The translations under genes and the position numbers were made by a program. Shown here in pieces: positions 52,319 through 64,000 of a DNA stretch of 64,000 nt. Under the pieces are notes generated by a model that did not search any database, was not told the DNA's origin, and saw only the letters and a program-made list of their open reading frames with translations. Origin of the DNA: Aquabacterium sp. (GTDB lineage Bacteria; Pseudomonadota; Gammaproteobacteria; Burkholderiales; Burkholderiaceae_C); the NCBI RefSeq assembly GCF_029946005.1, contig NZ_JAQSDR010000041.1:1-64000 (forward strand), read 5' to 3'. How positions within the stretch are numbered: position 1 is the first letter of the stretch; the number at the start of each line of letters is the position of its first letter.

Positions 52319-54848
52319 GCCCTCGCCCGTTGCCACCCTGCTGCGTCACTTTTCCTGGCCGGAGCTGCGGCACCACGGCTGGCGGCATGCCACCGCCGTG
52401 CTGGCCGTGCTGCTGGGTGTGGCGCTGGCGTTCTCCGTGCACTTGATCAACGAATCGGCCCTGAGCGAGTTCAGCTCGGCGGTGCGATCGGTCAATGGCC
52501 AGGCCGATTTCAGCCTGCGCGCAGCGCGCGGTGGCTTCGACGAAGCGCTGTACCCGCGCGTGGCCCGGCACCCCCAAGTGGCCCTGGCCAGCCCGGTGGT
52601 CGAGGTGACGACGCTGGCCATCGGCCCTCGCGGGCAAAGGCAATCCCTGAAGATCCTGGGGTTGGACCCCCTGGTGGCCGCGCCTTTGGCCCCCGCCTTG
52701 ATCCCGCAACTGCCCAAAGGCGAGGACCGCCTGCTGCTGTTCGCCACCGACGCGGTCTCACTGAACGCGCAGGCCCGCCAGAAGCTGGGCGTGGAAGCGG
52801 GCGACACGATCGAGGTGCAATCGGGCCTGGCCTTGAAGAGGTTGCGCGTGGTGGGCACGGTCATCGCCGGTGGCGAAGCCTTGGGCGTGATGGACATCGC
52901 GGGCGCCCAAACTTTGCTGGGCACCTTGGGCCAACTCAACCGCATCAACGTCAAGCTGATCGGTGGTGCGCAGGCCGACCAGGTGCTCAAGGCCTTGCAG
53001 TTGCCCGATGGCGTGGTCAGCGATTCGGGCGACGAGTCCACGCAGCGGGTGTCCAACGTGTCGCGCGCCTACCGGGTCAATCTGACGGTGCTGGCCCTGG
53101 TGGCGCTGTTCACGGGTGCCTTCCTGGTGTTTTCGATCTTGTCGCTGTCGGTGGCCAAGCGGCAGCAGTCCTTGGCCCTGTTGGGCGTGCTGGGCTTGAG
53201 CGCCCGCGAGCGGCTGAAGCTGGTGTTGTGCGAGTCGGCCGCCATCGGGCTGCTGGGCTCGGTGCTGGGCATCGCGGCGGGCACGGGCCTGGCCTACACG
53301 GCGCTCAAGCTGCTGGCCGGTGACCTGGGGGGCGGCTACTTCCCCGGCATCGTGCCCACGTTGCAGTGGTCGCTTTGGGCGGCCGCGCTGTATGGGGGCC
53401 TGGGCGTGCTGGCCGCCATGTTGGGGGGTTGGTTGCCCGCCCGGGCTGCGCAAGATTTGCCACCCGCCCAGGCCCTGAAGGGATTGGGCGACACGCACCG
53501 CGCCTCGCGCCTGCCCTGGTTGGGCCCGGTGCTGTTGTTGCTGGGCGTGGCGCTGGCCATGCTGCCCCCGGTGGCGGGCGTGCCGCTGTGGGCTTACCTC
53601 AGCGTGGCGGCTTTGCTGATGGGCGGCATCGCCTGCGTGCCCGGCACGGTGGGCTGGCTGCTGCGCCTGTGGCCCACGCCGCAGCGGCCCGCCGCCCTGC
53701 TCGCGTTTGAACGCGCGCGGCGCATGCGACACACCGCCACGGTCGCCATCGCGGGCGTCGTGGCCAGCCTGAGCTTGTCGGTCGCCTTGACGGTGATGGT
53801 GGCCAGCTTCCGGGGCTCGGTCACGGCCTGGCTGGACGTGGTCCTGCCCGCCGACCTGTATGCCCGCGCCACCAACGGCGCGGGCAGCGACACCTTGAAC
53901 CTGGGCCAGGACCTGCTCAATGACGTCCGGCAAGTGCCCGGCGTGCAGCGCGCCGTGGGCATCCGCGTGACCTCGTTGAACTTGAGCCCATCGCTGGGCG
54001 ACGTGGCCTTGCTGTCGCGCCCGGTGGGCCAGGCTGACCGCAGCCTGCCGCTGGTGGGTGACCTGCTGCCGCCCAAGCCTGGCCAGGTGTCTATCTACGT
54101 GAGCGAGGCCATGGTCGACCTGCACGGCGCCGCGCCTGGCCGCACCTTGGCGCTGCCTTTGCGCGTCGGCCAGCCGCCCGTTCAAGCCCATGTGCGCGGC
54201 GTGTGGCGCGACTATGCGCGCCAGCAAGGCGCCATCGTGATCGACCAGGCCGACTACCAACGCTTGACCGGCGACCTCGGCATCAACGACCTGGCCCTGT
54301 GGCTCGCCCCCGAGGCCCGCACGCCCGATGTGCAAACCGCCATCCGCCGTGCGGCCGAAGCGCGTGGCCTGGCCGGTGGCCTGATCGAATTCGCCGAGCC
54401 GCGCCAGATCCGCGAGACCACCTTGCGCATCTTCGACCGCAGCTTTGCCGTCACCTACTGGTTGCAGGCCGTGGCCATCGGCATCGGCCTGTTTGGCACG
54501 GCGGCCAGCTTTTCAGCGCAGGTGCTGGCGCGTCGCAAGGAGTTCGGCCTGCTCAGCCACCTGGGCTTCACGCCACGGCAGGTGCTGGGCATCGTGGGGG
54601 GCGAAGGCCTGGTGCTGACTGGCATTGGCGCCTTGATGGGATTGGGGCTGGGCCTGGCGGTCAGCATCGTGCTGGTCGAGGTCGTCAACCCGCAAAGTTT
54701 TCACTGGACCATGGACCTGCTGGCGCCTTGGGATCGATTGGGCCTGCTGTGCCTGGGCGTGGTGCTGGCCGGCACTTTGACCGCTTTGGTCGCAGGCCGA
54801 CAAGCCATCGGGCGCGATGCCGTGATGGCGGTGAAGGAAGACTGGTGA
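52308..54848 (+). CDS. FtsX-like ABC exporter permease
   Basis: An 846-residue inner-membrane protein with two FtsX/MacB-type permease modules. An N-terminal helix (about 24-42) is followed by a periplasmic region (about 45-250) and a four-helix bundle near 260-520, then another periplasmic region and helices at about 700-835 with the FGLLSHLGFTPRQVLGIVGGEG coupling motif. It overlaps the ATPase gene by 11 nt and the next gene starts 4 nt after it, suggesting one operon and one machine. Confidence 0.9.
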   Translation: MRPEPSPVATLLRHFSWPELRHHGWRHATAVLAVLLGVALAFSVHLINESALSEFSSAVRSVNGQADFSLRAARGGFDEALYPRVARHPQVALASPVVEVTTLAIGPRGQRQSLKILGLDPLVAAPLAPALIPQLPKGEDRLLLFATDAVSLNAQARQKLGVEAGDTIEVQSGLALKRLRVVGTVIAGGEALGVMDIAGAQTLLGTLGQLNRINVKLIGGAQADQVLKALQLPDGVVSDSGDESTQRVSNVSRAYRVNLTVLALVALFTGAFLVFSILSLSVAKRQQSLALLGVLGLSARERLKLVLCESAAIGLLGSVLGIAAGTGLAYTALKLLAGDLGGGYFPGIVPTLQWSLWAAALYGGLGVLAAMLGGWLPARAAQDLPPAQALKGLGDTHRASRLPWLGPVLLLLGVALAMLPPVAGVPLWAYLSVAALLMGGIACVPGTVGWLLRLWPTPQRPAALLAFERARRMRHTATVAIAGVVASLSLSVALTVMVASFRGSVTAWLDVVLPADLYARATNGAGSDTLNLGQDLLNDVRQVPGVQRAVGIRVTSLNLSPSLGDVALLSRPVGQADRSLPLVGDLLPPKPGQVSIYVSEAMVDLHGAAPGRTLALPLRVGQPPVQAHVRGVWRDYARQQGAIVIDQADYQRLTGDLGINDLALWLAPEARTPDVQTAIRRAAEARGLAGGLIEFAEPRQIRETTLRIFDRSFAVTYWLQAVAIGIGLFGTAASFSAQVLARRKEFGLLSHLGFTPRQVLGIVGGEGLVLTGIGALMGLGLGLAVSIVLVEVVNPQSFHWTMDLLAPWDRLGLLCLGVVLAGTLTALVAGRQAIGRDAVMAVKEDW

Positions 54849-54852
54849 GGCG

Positions 54853-56001
54853 ATGCAGCGCATGAACACAGACCAACGCATGACCTCGCTGGATCGGCGT
54901 GATTGCCTGATCGCCTTGGGCAGTTTGGGTGCGCTCGGCTGCCCTCCCATCCTCGCGGCGTCCTTGGTGAAAGCCAGCACCGTCGCGCCTCCCGAAGTCA
55001 AAATTGGCGATGCCCTGGGCTTCCCGCGCGACTTCGGTGCCCACCCCGAGTTCCGCACCGAGTGGTGGTACATCACCGGCCGTCTGCGCACGGCGGATCG
55101 TCAAACCCTGGGCTTCCAGGTCACCTTCTTCCGATCGCGCGTGGACACGGCCCAAGACAACCCCAGCCAGTTCGCCGCCAAACAGTTGATCCTGGCGCAC
55201 GCCGCCATCACCGATGTGGCCGGCCGCCAGTTGCTGCACGACCAACGCATCGCCCGCGAAGGCCTGGGCCTGGCTGGCGCCACGCTGGAAGACACGCACG
55301 TGCACCTGAAAGACTGGTCCCTGCAACGCAGCGGCAGCGCCACGCAAAGCCTTTACCAGGCCCAAGTCAAAACCCAGGCCTTCGGCTTCAAACTGAACAT
55401 GCGCAGCACGCAAGCGCCCTTGGTGCAAGGCCAAGCCGGGTATTCACGCAAAGGCCCCCTGCCCAGCCAGGCCAGCCGCTATTACTCGCAACCGCAGCTG
55501 GCGGTCACCGGCCAGGTCACCCTGCACGGCAAGGCACAACCGGTCAGCGGCCTGGCCTGGATGGACCACGAGTGGAGCGAGTCATTGCTGGCGCCCGACG
55601 CCGTGGGCTGGGACTGGATCGGCATGAACCTGCGCGATGGCAGCGCCCTCATGGCCTTCCGCCTGCGCCGCCAGGATGGATCCACGCTGTGGGCTGGCGG
55701 CAGCTTCCGCGCGCCCGGCCAAGCGGCCCGCATCTTCAAACCCGACGAGGTCCGCTTCACGCCTGGTCGCACCTGGCAAAGCCCCGCCACGCACGCCAGC
55801 TACCCGGTCGAATGGCAAGTGGACACGCCCGCCGGACGCTTCACCGTGCGCGCCCTGCTGGACGCGCAAGAACTGGCCGGTCAGCAAAGCACCGGCACTG
55901 TCTACTGGGAAGGCCTGAGCGAATTGCGCGACGTCGACCAGCGCGTGGTCGGCGAGGGCTACCTGGAGATGACCGGTTACGTCCAGCCCATGGTGCTTTG
56001 A
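54853..56001 (+). CDS. CrtC/AttH-like lipocalin-domain protein
   Basis: A 382-residue exported protein. An N-terminal signal (about 15-40, with RR before a hydrophobic stretch LIALGSLGALGCPPILAAS) precedes a two-lobed lipocalin-like fold of the carotenoid 1,2-hydratase/AttH family: EFRTEWWYITGRL near residue 74, GLAWMDHEWSES near 238 and WIGMNLRDGSALMAFRLR. The EWW and DHEWS motifs are family markers. It likely binds or modifies a lipid handled by the preceding exporter. Start could also be ATG 54862, with better ribosome-site spacing. Confidence 0.88.
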   Translation: MQRMNTDQRMTSLDRRDCLIALGSLGALGCPPILAASLVKASTVAPPEVKIGDALGFPRDFGAHPEFRTEWWYITGRLRTADRQTLGFQVTFFRSRVDTAQDNPSQFAAKQLILAHAAITDVAGRQLLHDQRIAREGLGLAGATLEDTHVHLKDWSLQRSGSATQSLYQAQVKTQAFGFKLNMRSTQAPLVQGQAGYSRKGPLPSQASRYYSQPQLAVTGQVTLHGKAQPVSGLAWMDHEWSESLLAPDAVGWDWIGMNLRDGSALMAFRLRRQDGSTLWAGGSFRAPGQAARIFKPDEVRFTPGRTWQSPATHASYPVEWQVDTPAGRFTVRALLDAQELAGQQSTGTVYWEGLSELRDVDQRVVGEGYLEMTGYVQPMVL

Positions 56002-56008
56002 AAGCCGC

Positions 56009-57577
56009 TCACTGGCGTCCGGCCGCCATCACCGCCATGTCCAGGCCTTCCTCGGCCGACTGGGTGCTGCTCTTGGCCACGCACTTCACGAACTCATAGT
56101 CCGACTCGTTGACGGTGCGGGTTTGCAGCCAGTACTTCCAGGTCGAGTTCGGCCAGATCGCGAAGTTGATGCCCTCGGCGGTCTGGTACCAGCTCTTGCA
56201 GCCTGAGGACCACACCGTGCCCTTGAGCGCCTGCGTCACCTCGTTCAGGAAGCGCGTCATCGCGGCCGGCTTGACGTCCAGGTAGTCCACGCCCTTGGCC
56301 TTGACCAGCTGGATGCACTTGACGATGTACTCCACCTGCGCCTCGATCATGAAGATGATGGAGTTGTGGCCCAGGCCGGTGTGCGGCCCCACCAGTTGGT
56401 ACATATTGGGGTAGTTGGCGGTGGTGATGCCCAGGTACGACGTGGGGCTGGTTTTCCAATCCTCTTGCAAGGTGTGGCCATGGCGGCCGCGCATCTCGAA
56501 GCTCTTCATGTAAATGCGCGGGTCCACGATGAAGCCCGTGCCCAGGATCAGACAGTCCATCGGCCGCTCCACGCCATCCTTGGTGACGATGCTGTGCTCG
56601 CGGATCTCCTGGATGCCGTTGGTCACCAACTCCACGTTCTGGCGGTTGAAGGTGGGGTACCACTTGTTGGAGATGAGGATGCGCTTGCAGCCCAAGGTGT
56701 AGTTGGGCGTGAGCTTTTTGACCAGGGCCGGGTCTTTCACCTGGTGTGAGATGAACTTCTTCAGCGCCGCGCCACCAATGCGCGCCATCCACGGGTTGAA
56801 GATGGGCCACACGCGCGACTCGTTGGTCCAGTAGCAGCGCCAGCGGTGCAGGGTGCGCGTGATGGGCAGGGCTGCGAACAGCTTCTTGCGGAACTCGGAA
56901 TACTTGCGCGTGTCGCGCGGGATCACCCAGGCGGGCGTGCGCTGGAACACGTGCAGCTTCTTGACCAGGGGCGCGATCTCCGGCACGTACTGGATAGCAC
57001 TGCCTCCGCTGCCCAGGGACACCACGGTCTTGCCGTGCAGGTCGTAGCCATGGTCCCACTGGGCCGAGTGCATCACCTTGCCCTTGAAGGTGTCCAGCCC
57101 CTTGATGTCAGGGAAGGCGGGCACGTGCAGCGGGCCCGAGGCGAGCACCCAGTGGCGCGCGCTGATCACCTCGCCACCGGCGGTCTTGATGGTCCAGCGC
57201 CCCGTGCCTTCGTTGAACACCGCGCTGATCACCTCCTGGTTGAAATGGATGTGGGGGCGGATGCCGTATTTTTTGGTCACGCCCAGGATGTACTGCTGGA
57301 TTTCGTCCCAGGGGGCGTAGCGCTTGGTCCAATCCGGTTTGGTCTCGAACGAGTACGAGTACATGTGCGACTGCACATCGCACTCGGCGCCCGGGTAGGT
57401 GTTGTCGCGCCAGGCGCCGCCCACCTCACTGGCTTTTTCCAGGATCACGAAGTCGTCGATGCCCGCCATCTTGAGCTTGACCGCCATGCACAAGCCGCCA
57501 AAGCCGACACCAGCGATCGCCACTTCAACCTGGCGCGGGCGGGGGAATGAGGAAATGGTCGTGTTCTGTGAAGTCAT
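56009..57577 (-). CDS. Type I Baeyer-Villiger monooxygenase
   Basis: A 522-residue FAD/NADPH monooxygenase. The FAD motif GVGFGG (23-28), BVMO fingerprint FKGKVMHSAQWD (164-175, pattern FxGxxxHxxxWD) and NADPH motif GSGGSA (around 189-194) are intact. It inserts oxygen next to a ketone to make an ester or lactone; the substrate is unknown. The start (MTSQNTTIS, 57577) has AAGGTG 5 nt upstream. It is divergent from an AraC regulator 167 nt away that probably controls it. Confidence 0.92.
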   Translation of the reverse strand: MTSQNTTISSFPRPRQVEVAIAGVGFGGLCMAVKLKMAGIDDFVILEKASEVGGAWRDNTYPGAECDVQSHMYSYSFETKPDWTKRYAPWDEIQQYILGVTKKYGIRPHIHFNQEVISAVFNEGTGRWTIKTAGGEVISARHWVLASGPLHVPAFPDIKGLDTFKGKVMHSAQWDHGYDLHGKTVVSLGSGGSAIQYVPEIAPLVKKLHVFQRTPAWVIPRDTRKYSEFRKKLFAALPITRTLHRWRCYWTNESRVWPIFNPWMARIGGAALKKFISHQVKDPALVKKLTPNYTLGCKRILISNKWYPTFNRQNVELVTNGIQEIREHSIVTKDGVERPMDCLILGTGFIVDPRIYMKSFEMRGRHGHTLQEDWKTSPTSYLGITTANYPNMYQLVGPHTGLGHNSIIFMIEAQVEYIVKCIQLVKAKGVDYLDVKPAAMTRFLNEVTQALKGTVWSSGCKSWYQTAEGINFAIWPNSTWKYWLQTRTVNESDYEFVKCVAKSSTQSAEEGLDMAVMAAGRQ

Positions 57578-57712
57578 GCGGCACCTTGTTGATTTGTCTC
57601 CGAACGTCAGGCCATGGTGCGTGCGCGATGCTCGCGCCGCCATGCTAGATTCGCCCGTCTGATTGATTATTTCGGCCAAACTGGCGGCACTCCAGCCCCG
57701 CAAGGCCGGTCC

Positions 57713-57726
57713 TTGACGCAGATCAA
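57713..57726 (+). promoter_or_regulatory. FNR/Anr-like box between BVMO and AraC genes
   Basis: TTGACGCAGATCAA matches TTGAT-N4-ATCAA with one substitution (C at position 5). It lies 19 nt before the AraC start and about 136 nt from the BVMO start. An oxygen-sensing control of an oxygen-using enzyme would fit, but a box this close to the AraC start could also act as a repressor or lie in the leader. Confidence 0.4.
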
Positions 57727-57744
57727 ACCAAGCAAGCACCACCC

Positions 57745-58803
57745 ATGGGTACCCGTCCCGTCCTGGGCCTCATTTACATGCTGCAAGGCCTGCAGCAACT
57801 GGGCGAAGACCCCACCCCCGTGCTGGCCCGGCACGGCCTCGTCCTGGAACAGCTGAACCCCAGCACCCCCATCGACCGTGCCCGCGAACTGCGCATTTAT
57901 GCCGACCTGGCCCAGCACCTGCACGACCCCACCATCGGCCTGCGGCTGGGGCAGTTCTACAACCTAGCGGGCTATGGGCCGCTGGTGATGCTGCTGCTGA
58001 CCTGCGCCAATGCCTACGAAGCCTTCCAGATGGGCATCCGCTACCAGCGCCTGACCTACAACTACGGCACCTTGCGCTTCGAGCCCGGCGAACAACTCAG
58101 CGCCCTGGTGCTGGAGCCCTTGCCCATGCCCCCCAAGGTGTTCCGCTTCCGGGTGGATGGCGAGGTCTCGGGCACCTACAAGATGATGCGCGACCTGCAG
58201 GCCTCGCTGGGCCTGGACTTGCGGGCCGAGCGCATCGACATGCCCTACCCGCGCCCGCCGGAAGCCGCCGCCTATGAAACCCATTTCGGCTGCCCCGTGC
58301 GCTTTGGTGAACCCGTGGCCCGCCTGTGGATGCGCAACGAATACCTGCAACTGCGTTTTGCCTCGGCCGATCCGGCGGCCCACGGCATGTACCGGTCCAT
58401 GTGCGAGCAACAACTGGTGGCGCAGAACGTGTCACTGAGCACCTTGAGCGATCGGGTGCAGGCCCACCTGGCGATGTTCACGCGGGGCTACCCCAGTGCG
58501 GAAGAGGTGGCCCGCTCATTCCAGTTGTCCGAGCGCAGCCTGCGGCGCCAGTTGAGCGAAGAAGGCCACAACTTTCGCGATCTGCTGAGCCGTGTGCGTT
58601 ACGACAAGGCGCAGCACCTTCTGCAAAGCACCCAGCAGTCGATCGAAGCGGTTGCCCAGGAGCTGGGCTATGCTGAGTCCGCCGCCTTCATCCACGCCTT
58701 TCAGCGCTGGAGCGGTAAAACGCCCGCCGCTTTCCGAAGCCGCCCCCAGACTGATACAGTGTGCGCCCCGTCCGCCCCGCCAGAGAACCCGCCCCTTGAG
58801 TAG
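57745..58803 (+). CDS. AraC-family regulator with arabinose-binding-like N-terminal domain
   Basis: A 352-residue AraC/XylS regulator. The N-terminal ~200 residues match the arabinose-binding-like domain found in OruR/ArgR-type AraC proteins (PILARHGL, GLRLGQFYNLAGYGPL). The C-terminal HTH pair (about 240-340) has SAEEVARSFQLSERSLRRQL and IEAVAQELGYAESAAFIHAFQRWSGKTPAAFR. It is divergent from the BVMO and probably activates it. Its stop overlaps the Hsp70 gene start. Confidence 0.9.
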   Translation: MGTRPVLGLIYMLQGLQQLGEDPTPVLARHGLVLEQLNPSTPIDRARELRIYADLAQHLHDPTIGLRLGQFYNLAGYGPLVMLLLTCANAYEAFQMGIRYQRLTYNYGTLRFEPGEQLSALVLEPLPMPPKVFRFRVDGEVSGTYKMMRDLQASLGLDLRAERIDMPYPRPPEAAAYETHFGCPVRFGEPVARLWMRNEYLQLRFASADPAAHGMYRSMCEQQLVAQNVSLSTLSDRVQAHLAMFTRGYPSAEEVARSFQLSERSLRRQLSEEGHNFRDLLSRVRYDKAQHLLQSTQQSIEAVAQELGYAESAAFIHAFQRWSGKTPAAFRSRPQTDTVCAPSAPPENPPLE

Positions 58804-60124
58804 TTATTGCGCCATCGACTTCGGCACCTCCAATTCGGCCATCGCCATTCCCACGGAGCAGGGCATGCGCCTGGTGCCGCTGGAGGGCGACAGCCTCACC
58901 ATGCCCACGGCGGTTTTCTACTGCACCGACAGCGACGACCTGCCCACGGCCTTTGAAAAGGCCACCGGCCGCTCGGGGGCCGAACTGCCCCGCACCTTTG
59001 GCCGCGCCGCCGTGCAGGCCTACATCGAAGGCTACGAAGGCCGCCTGATGCGCTCCATGAAGAGCATCCTGGGCAGCCCCTTGGCCGAACAGACCACCGA
59101 CCTGGGCCACGGTTTCGGCGTCAAGTACATCGACATCATCACCGGCTATTTGCACCACCTGCGCAGCCGCGCCGAGCGCGCCAGCGGGCAGGTGCTCAGC
59201 CACGTGGTGCTGGGACGCCCCGTGTTCTTCGTCGATGACGACCCCGAGCGCGACGCGCAGGCCCAGGCCTCGCTGGCGGCCGCCGCCCACGCCGTCGGCT
59301 TCAAGGACGTGGCCTTCCAGTACGAGCCGATTGCCGCCGCGTTTGACTACGAGCAGCAGGCCACGCGCGAAGAGCTCGCCCTGGTGGCCGACATCGGCGG
59401 CGGCACCTCCGACTTCTCCGTGGTACGCGTGGGCCCGCAACGCGCCGCCCTGCTCGACCGCCGCAGCGACATCCTGGCCAACCACGGCGTGCACGTGGCC
59501 GGTACCGATTTCGACCGCCGCGTGTCCCTGTCCTGCGTGATGCCGCCCCTGGGCCACGGCGGCATGGGGCCCAGCATCGGTGGTCAGCCGCCGCGCCCCA
59601 TCCCCAGCCGCGTCTACTTTGACCTGGCCACCTGGCACCTGATCAACAACGTCTACCAGGCCCCGCGCGTGGCCGAGCTGAAAAGCATGAACGGCTTCTA
59701 CGCCGACCCGGCCCAGTTCAAGCGCCTGATGAAGGTGGTGAACGACCGCCTGGGCCACGCCCTGGTGGGCAGCGCCGAAGCCGCCAAGATCGCCGTGGCG
59801 GCCGGGGGTGATTTCGACATCGACCTGTCCATCATCGAAGCCGGCCTGCACGTCCCCTTGAAGGAAGCGCAGGCCGAACAAGCCTTCCGCGAAGACCTGG
59901 CCCGCATCACCGCCTGCGCGCTGGACACCGTGCGCATGGCCGGCCTGCAACCCTCGGACATCCACGCCCTGTATTTCACCGGTGGCTCCACCGGCATGAA
60001 ACTGCTGACCGACCAGCTGGAAGCGGCCTTCCCCGAAACCCGTGCGGTGCGCGGCGACCGCCTGGCCTCGGTGGCCACCGGCCTGGGTTTGCACGCTGGG
60101 CGCTTGTTCGGACGAGGGCCATAA
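58796..60124 (+). CDS. Short Hsp70-family chaperone (YegD-like)
   Basis: A 442-residue Hsp70 relative consisting of the nucleotide-binding domain only. AIDFGTSNSAIA near the N-terminus (phosphate 1), DIGGGTSDFSVV (phosphate 2) and GGSTGMKLL (adenosine) are present, while the substrate-binding domain and lid are absent, as in E. coli YegD. Start: TTG at 58796, needed because the next ATG falls after the phosphate 1 motif; GAGAAC lies upstream. It overlaps the AraC gene by 8 nt, implying co-translation. Confidence 0.88.
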   Translation: MSSYCAIDFGTSNSAIAIPTEQGMRLVPLEGDSLTMPTAVFYCTDSDDLPTAFEKATGRSGAELPRTFGRAAVQAYIEGYEGRLMRSMKSILGSPLAEQTTDLGHGFGVKYIDIITGYLHHLRSRAERASGQVLSHVVLGRPVFFVDDDPERDAQAQASLAAAAHAVGFKDVAFQYEPIAAAFDYEQQATREELALVADIGGGTSDFSVVRVGPQRAALLDRRSDILANHGVHVAGTDFDRRVSLSCVMPPLGHGGMGPSIGGQPPRPIPSRVYFDLATWHLINNVYQAPRVAELKSMNGFYADPAQFKRLMKVVNDRLGHALVGSAEAAKIAVAAGGDFDIDLSIIEAGLHVPLKEAQAEQAFREDLARITACALDTVRMAGLQPSDIHALYFTGGSTGMKLLTDQLEAAFPETRAVRGDRLASVATGLGLHAGRLFGRGP

Positions 60125-60167
60125 GTCACACTACGGAGCGCCGCCAACGCAGGTGGAGGGAGAGTTT

Positions 60168-63476
<3,309 letters not shown>

Positions 63477-63521
63477 AACGACCGTAAAAGACCGGTCACC
63501 CCGGTCCAAGGTCCTCTCGTC

Positions 63522-64000
63522 ATGCATTTCTTCCGTCAGCTTCACATTGGCCAGCGCCTCGCCTTGTCGTTCACCGTGGTGGTGCTTCTGAGCCTCATCG
63601 TTGCCGCGATTGGCAGCGTGCGCCTGGGCGAATTGGCCAGCACCACCCACTTCCTGGTGGCCGACCGCATGGTCAAGGTCAAAGCGATTGGGGGCCTGCG
63701 CAACAACATCAACATGATCGCCCAGGCCAGCCGCAATCTGCTGTTGTTCCGCGAACCGGACCAAGTGGCGGCCGAGACCAAGGCCATCGAAACCGCGCGA
63801 AGTGCCAACGATGGCATTTACGACCAGCTCGACAAGCTGTTGGTCAAGCCCGAATCACGCGCATTGCTGAAAGCCGTTGAATCGGGCCGTGATCAATTCC
63901 GCCAATCACTGCAAGCGTTCCTGGCCCACATCGAGAAGAACGATGTCAACACCGCCATCGAAGTGCTGAACAACCAGCTGCAACCCGCCCAGATTGTTTA
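63522..64000 (+). CDS. Methyl-accepting chemotaxis-like protein, N-terminal part (runs off window)
   Basis: The 159 visible residues begin MHFFRQLHIGQRLALSFTVV, with a TM helix (about 13-35) and a helical periplasmic region (four-helix-bundle MCP type). The signalling domain lies beyond the window, so chemoreceptor is the likely but unproven call. It starts 45 nt after the hybrid kinase. Confidence 0.7.
   Translation, partial: MHFFRQLHIGQRLALSFTVVVLLSLIVAAIGSVRLGELASTTHFLVADRMVKVKAIGGLRNNINMIAQASRNLLLFREPDQVAAETKAIETARSANDGIYDQLDKLLVKPESRALLKAVESGRDQFRQSLQAFLAHIEKNDVNTAIEVLNNQLQPAQIV

Noticed and set aside
52758-54335. Minus-strand 525-codon frame opposite the FtsX-like permease
   Set aside because: Extreme Gln/His/Arg content and no motif; the plus-strand protein is well supported.
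58688-60094. Minus-strand 468-codon frame opposite the Hsp70 gene
   Set aside because: Gly/His/Val-rich shadow of the Hsp70 frame, no start signal or family.

Overview
The window looks like a chromosomal piece of a high-GC betaproteobacterium of the order Burkholderiales (Comamonadaceae or Sphaerotilus/Rubrivivax-like group). The evidence is the tRNA-Tyr/Gly/Thr-tuf unit, the gph-trpE-trpG-trpD-trpC neighbourhood, PEP-CTERM proteins, a Burkholderiales-type porin and uniformly GC-rich coding. Gene identities come from reading the translated proteins; no database search was run.

Layout. 1-663: start of tuf and three tRNA genes with a clear sigma70 promoter, all on the minus strand. 685-13022 (minus): an exopolysaccharide locus with a GT2 glycosyltransferase, Wza-like exporter, Wzz-like protein with a decayed kinase domain, two GT4-type transferases, a glycoside hydrolase, a Wzy/O-antigen-ligase-like protein, a hexapeptide acetyltransferase, a MurJ-like flippase and an acyltransferase-3 protein. 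Five junctions are exact ATGA overlaps. 13264-17050: an outer-membrane barrel protein, ung, and trpC-trpD-trpG.

17362-25036 (plus): a type VI secretion module (VgrG spike, Tle3-type phospholipase effector, probable adaptor) and an acyltransferase. They lie between trpG and trpE, so the tryptophan operon is split. Upstream of both trpE and trpG there is a putative leaderless small ORF containing Trp codons, each starting 6 nt after a TAAA[A/C]T -10 element and followed by hairpin-forming sequence. This is the most interesting unexplained structure in the window.

26849-31969: a chalcone-isomerase-like protein, gph, a PEP-CTERM protein, an M64-type metallopeptidase and an HDOD protein. 32131-39086: a polyamine/opine-type ABC importer with an embedded porin gene, a FadR-type GntR regulator and a racemase-like protein that lacks one catalytic cysteine; a TTGTAT-type inverted repeat upstream is a good operator candidate. 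39107-44013: a small membrane protein, a VOC protein, a PAS-GGDEF-EAL protein, and an SDR/acyl-CoA dehydrogenase pair. 44031-49612: a secreted alpha/beta hydrolase, LpxR-like lipid A deacylase, a variant PEP-CTERM protein, alaC and a glycine-zipper protein.

49719-51591: minCDE (minus). 51656-56001: a LolD/FtsX-type exporter with a CrtC/AttH-like lipocalin protein. 56009-64000: a Baeyer-Villiger monooxygenase divergent from an AraC regulator with an FNR-like box, a short Hsp70, a large hybrid sensor kinase and the start of a chemoreceptor-like protein. Intergenic stretches over 300 bases occur at 17051-17361, 26537-26848 and 31970-32278; each is described below. No CRISPR array, rRNA or insertion sequence was seen.
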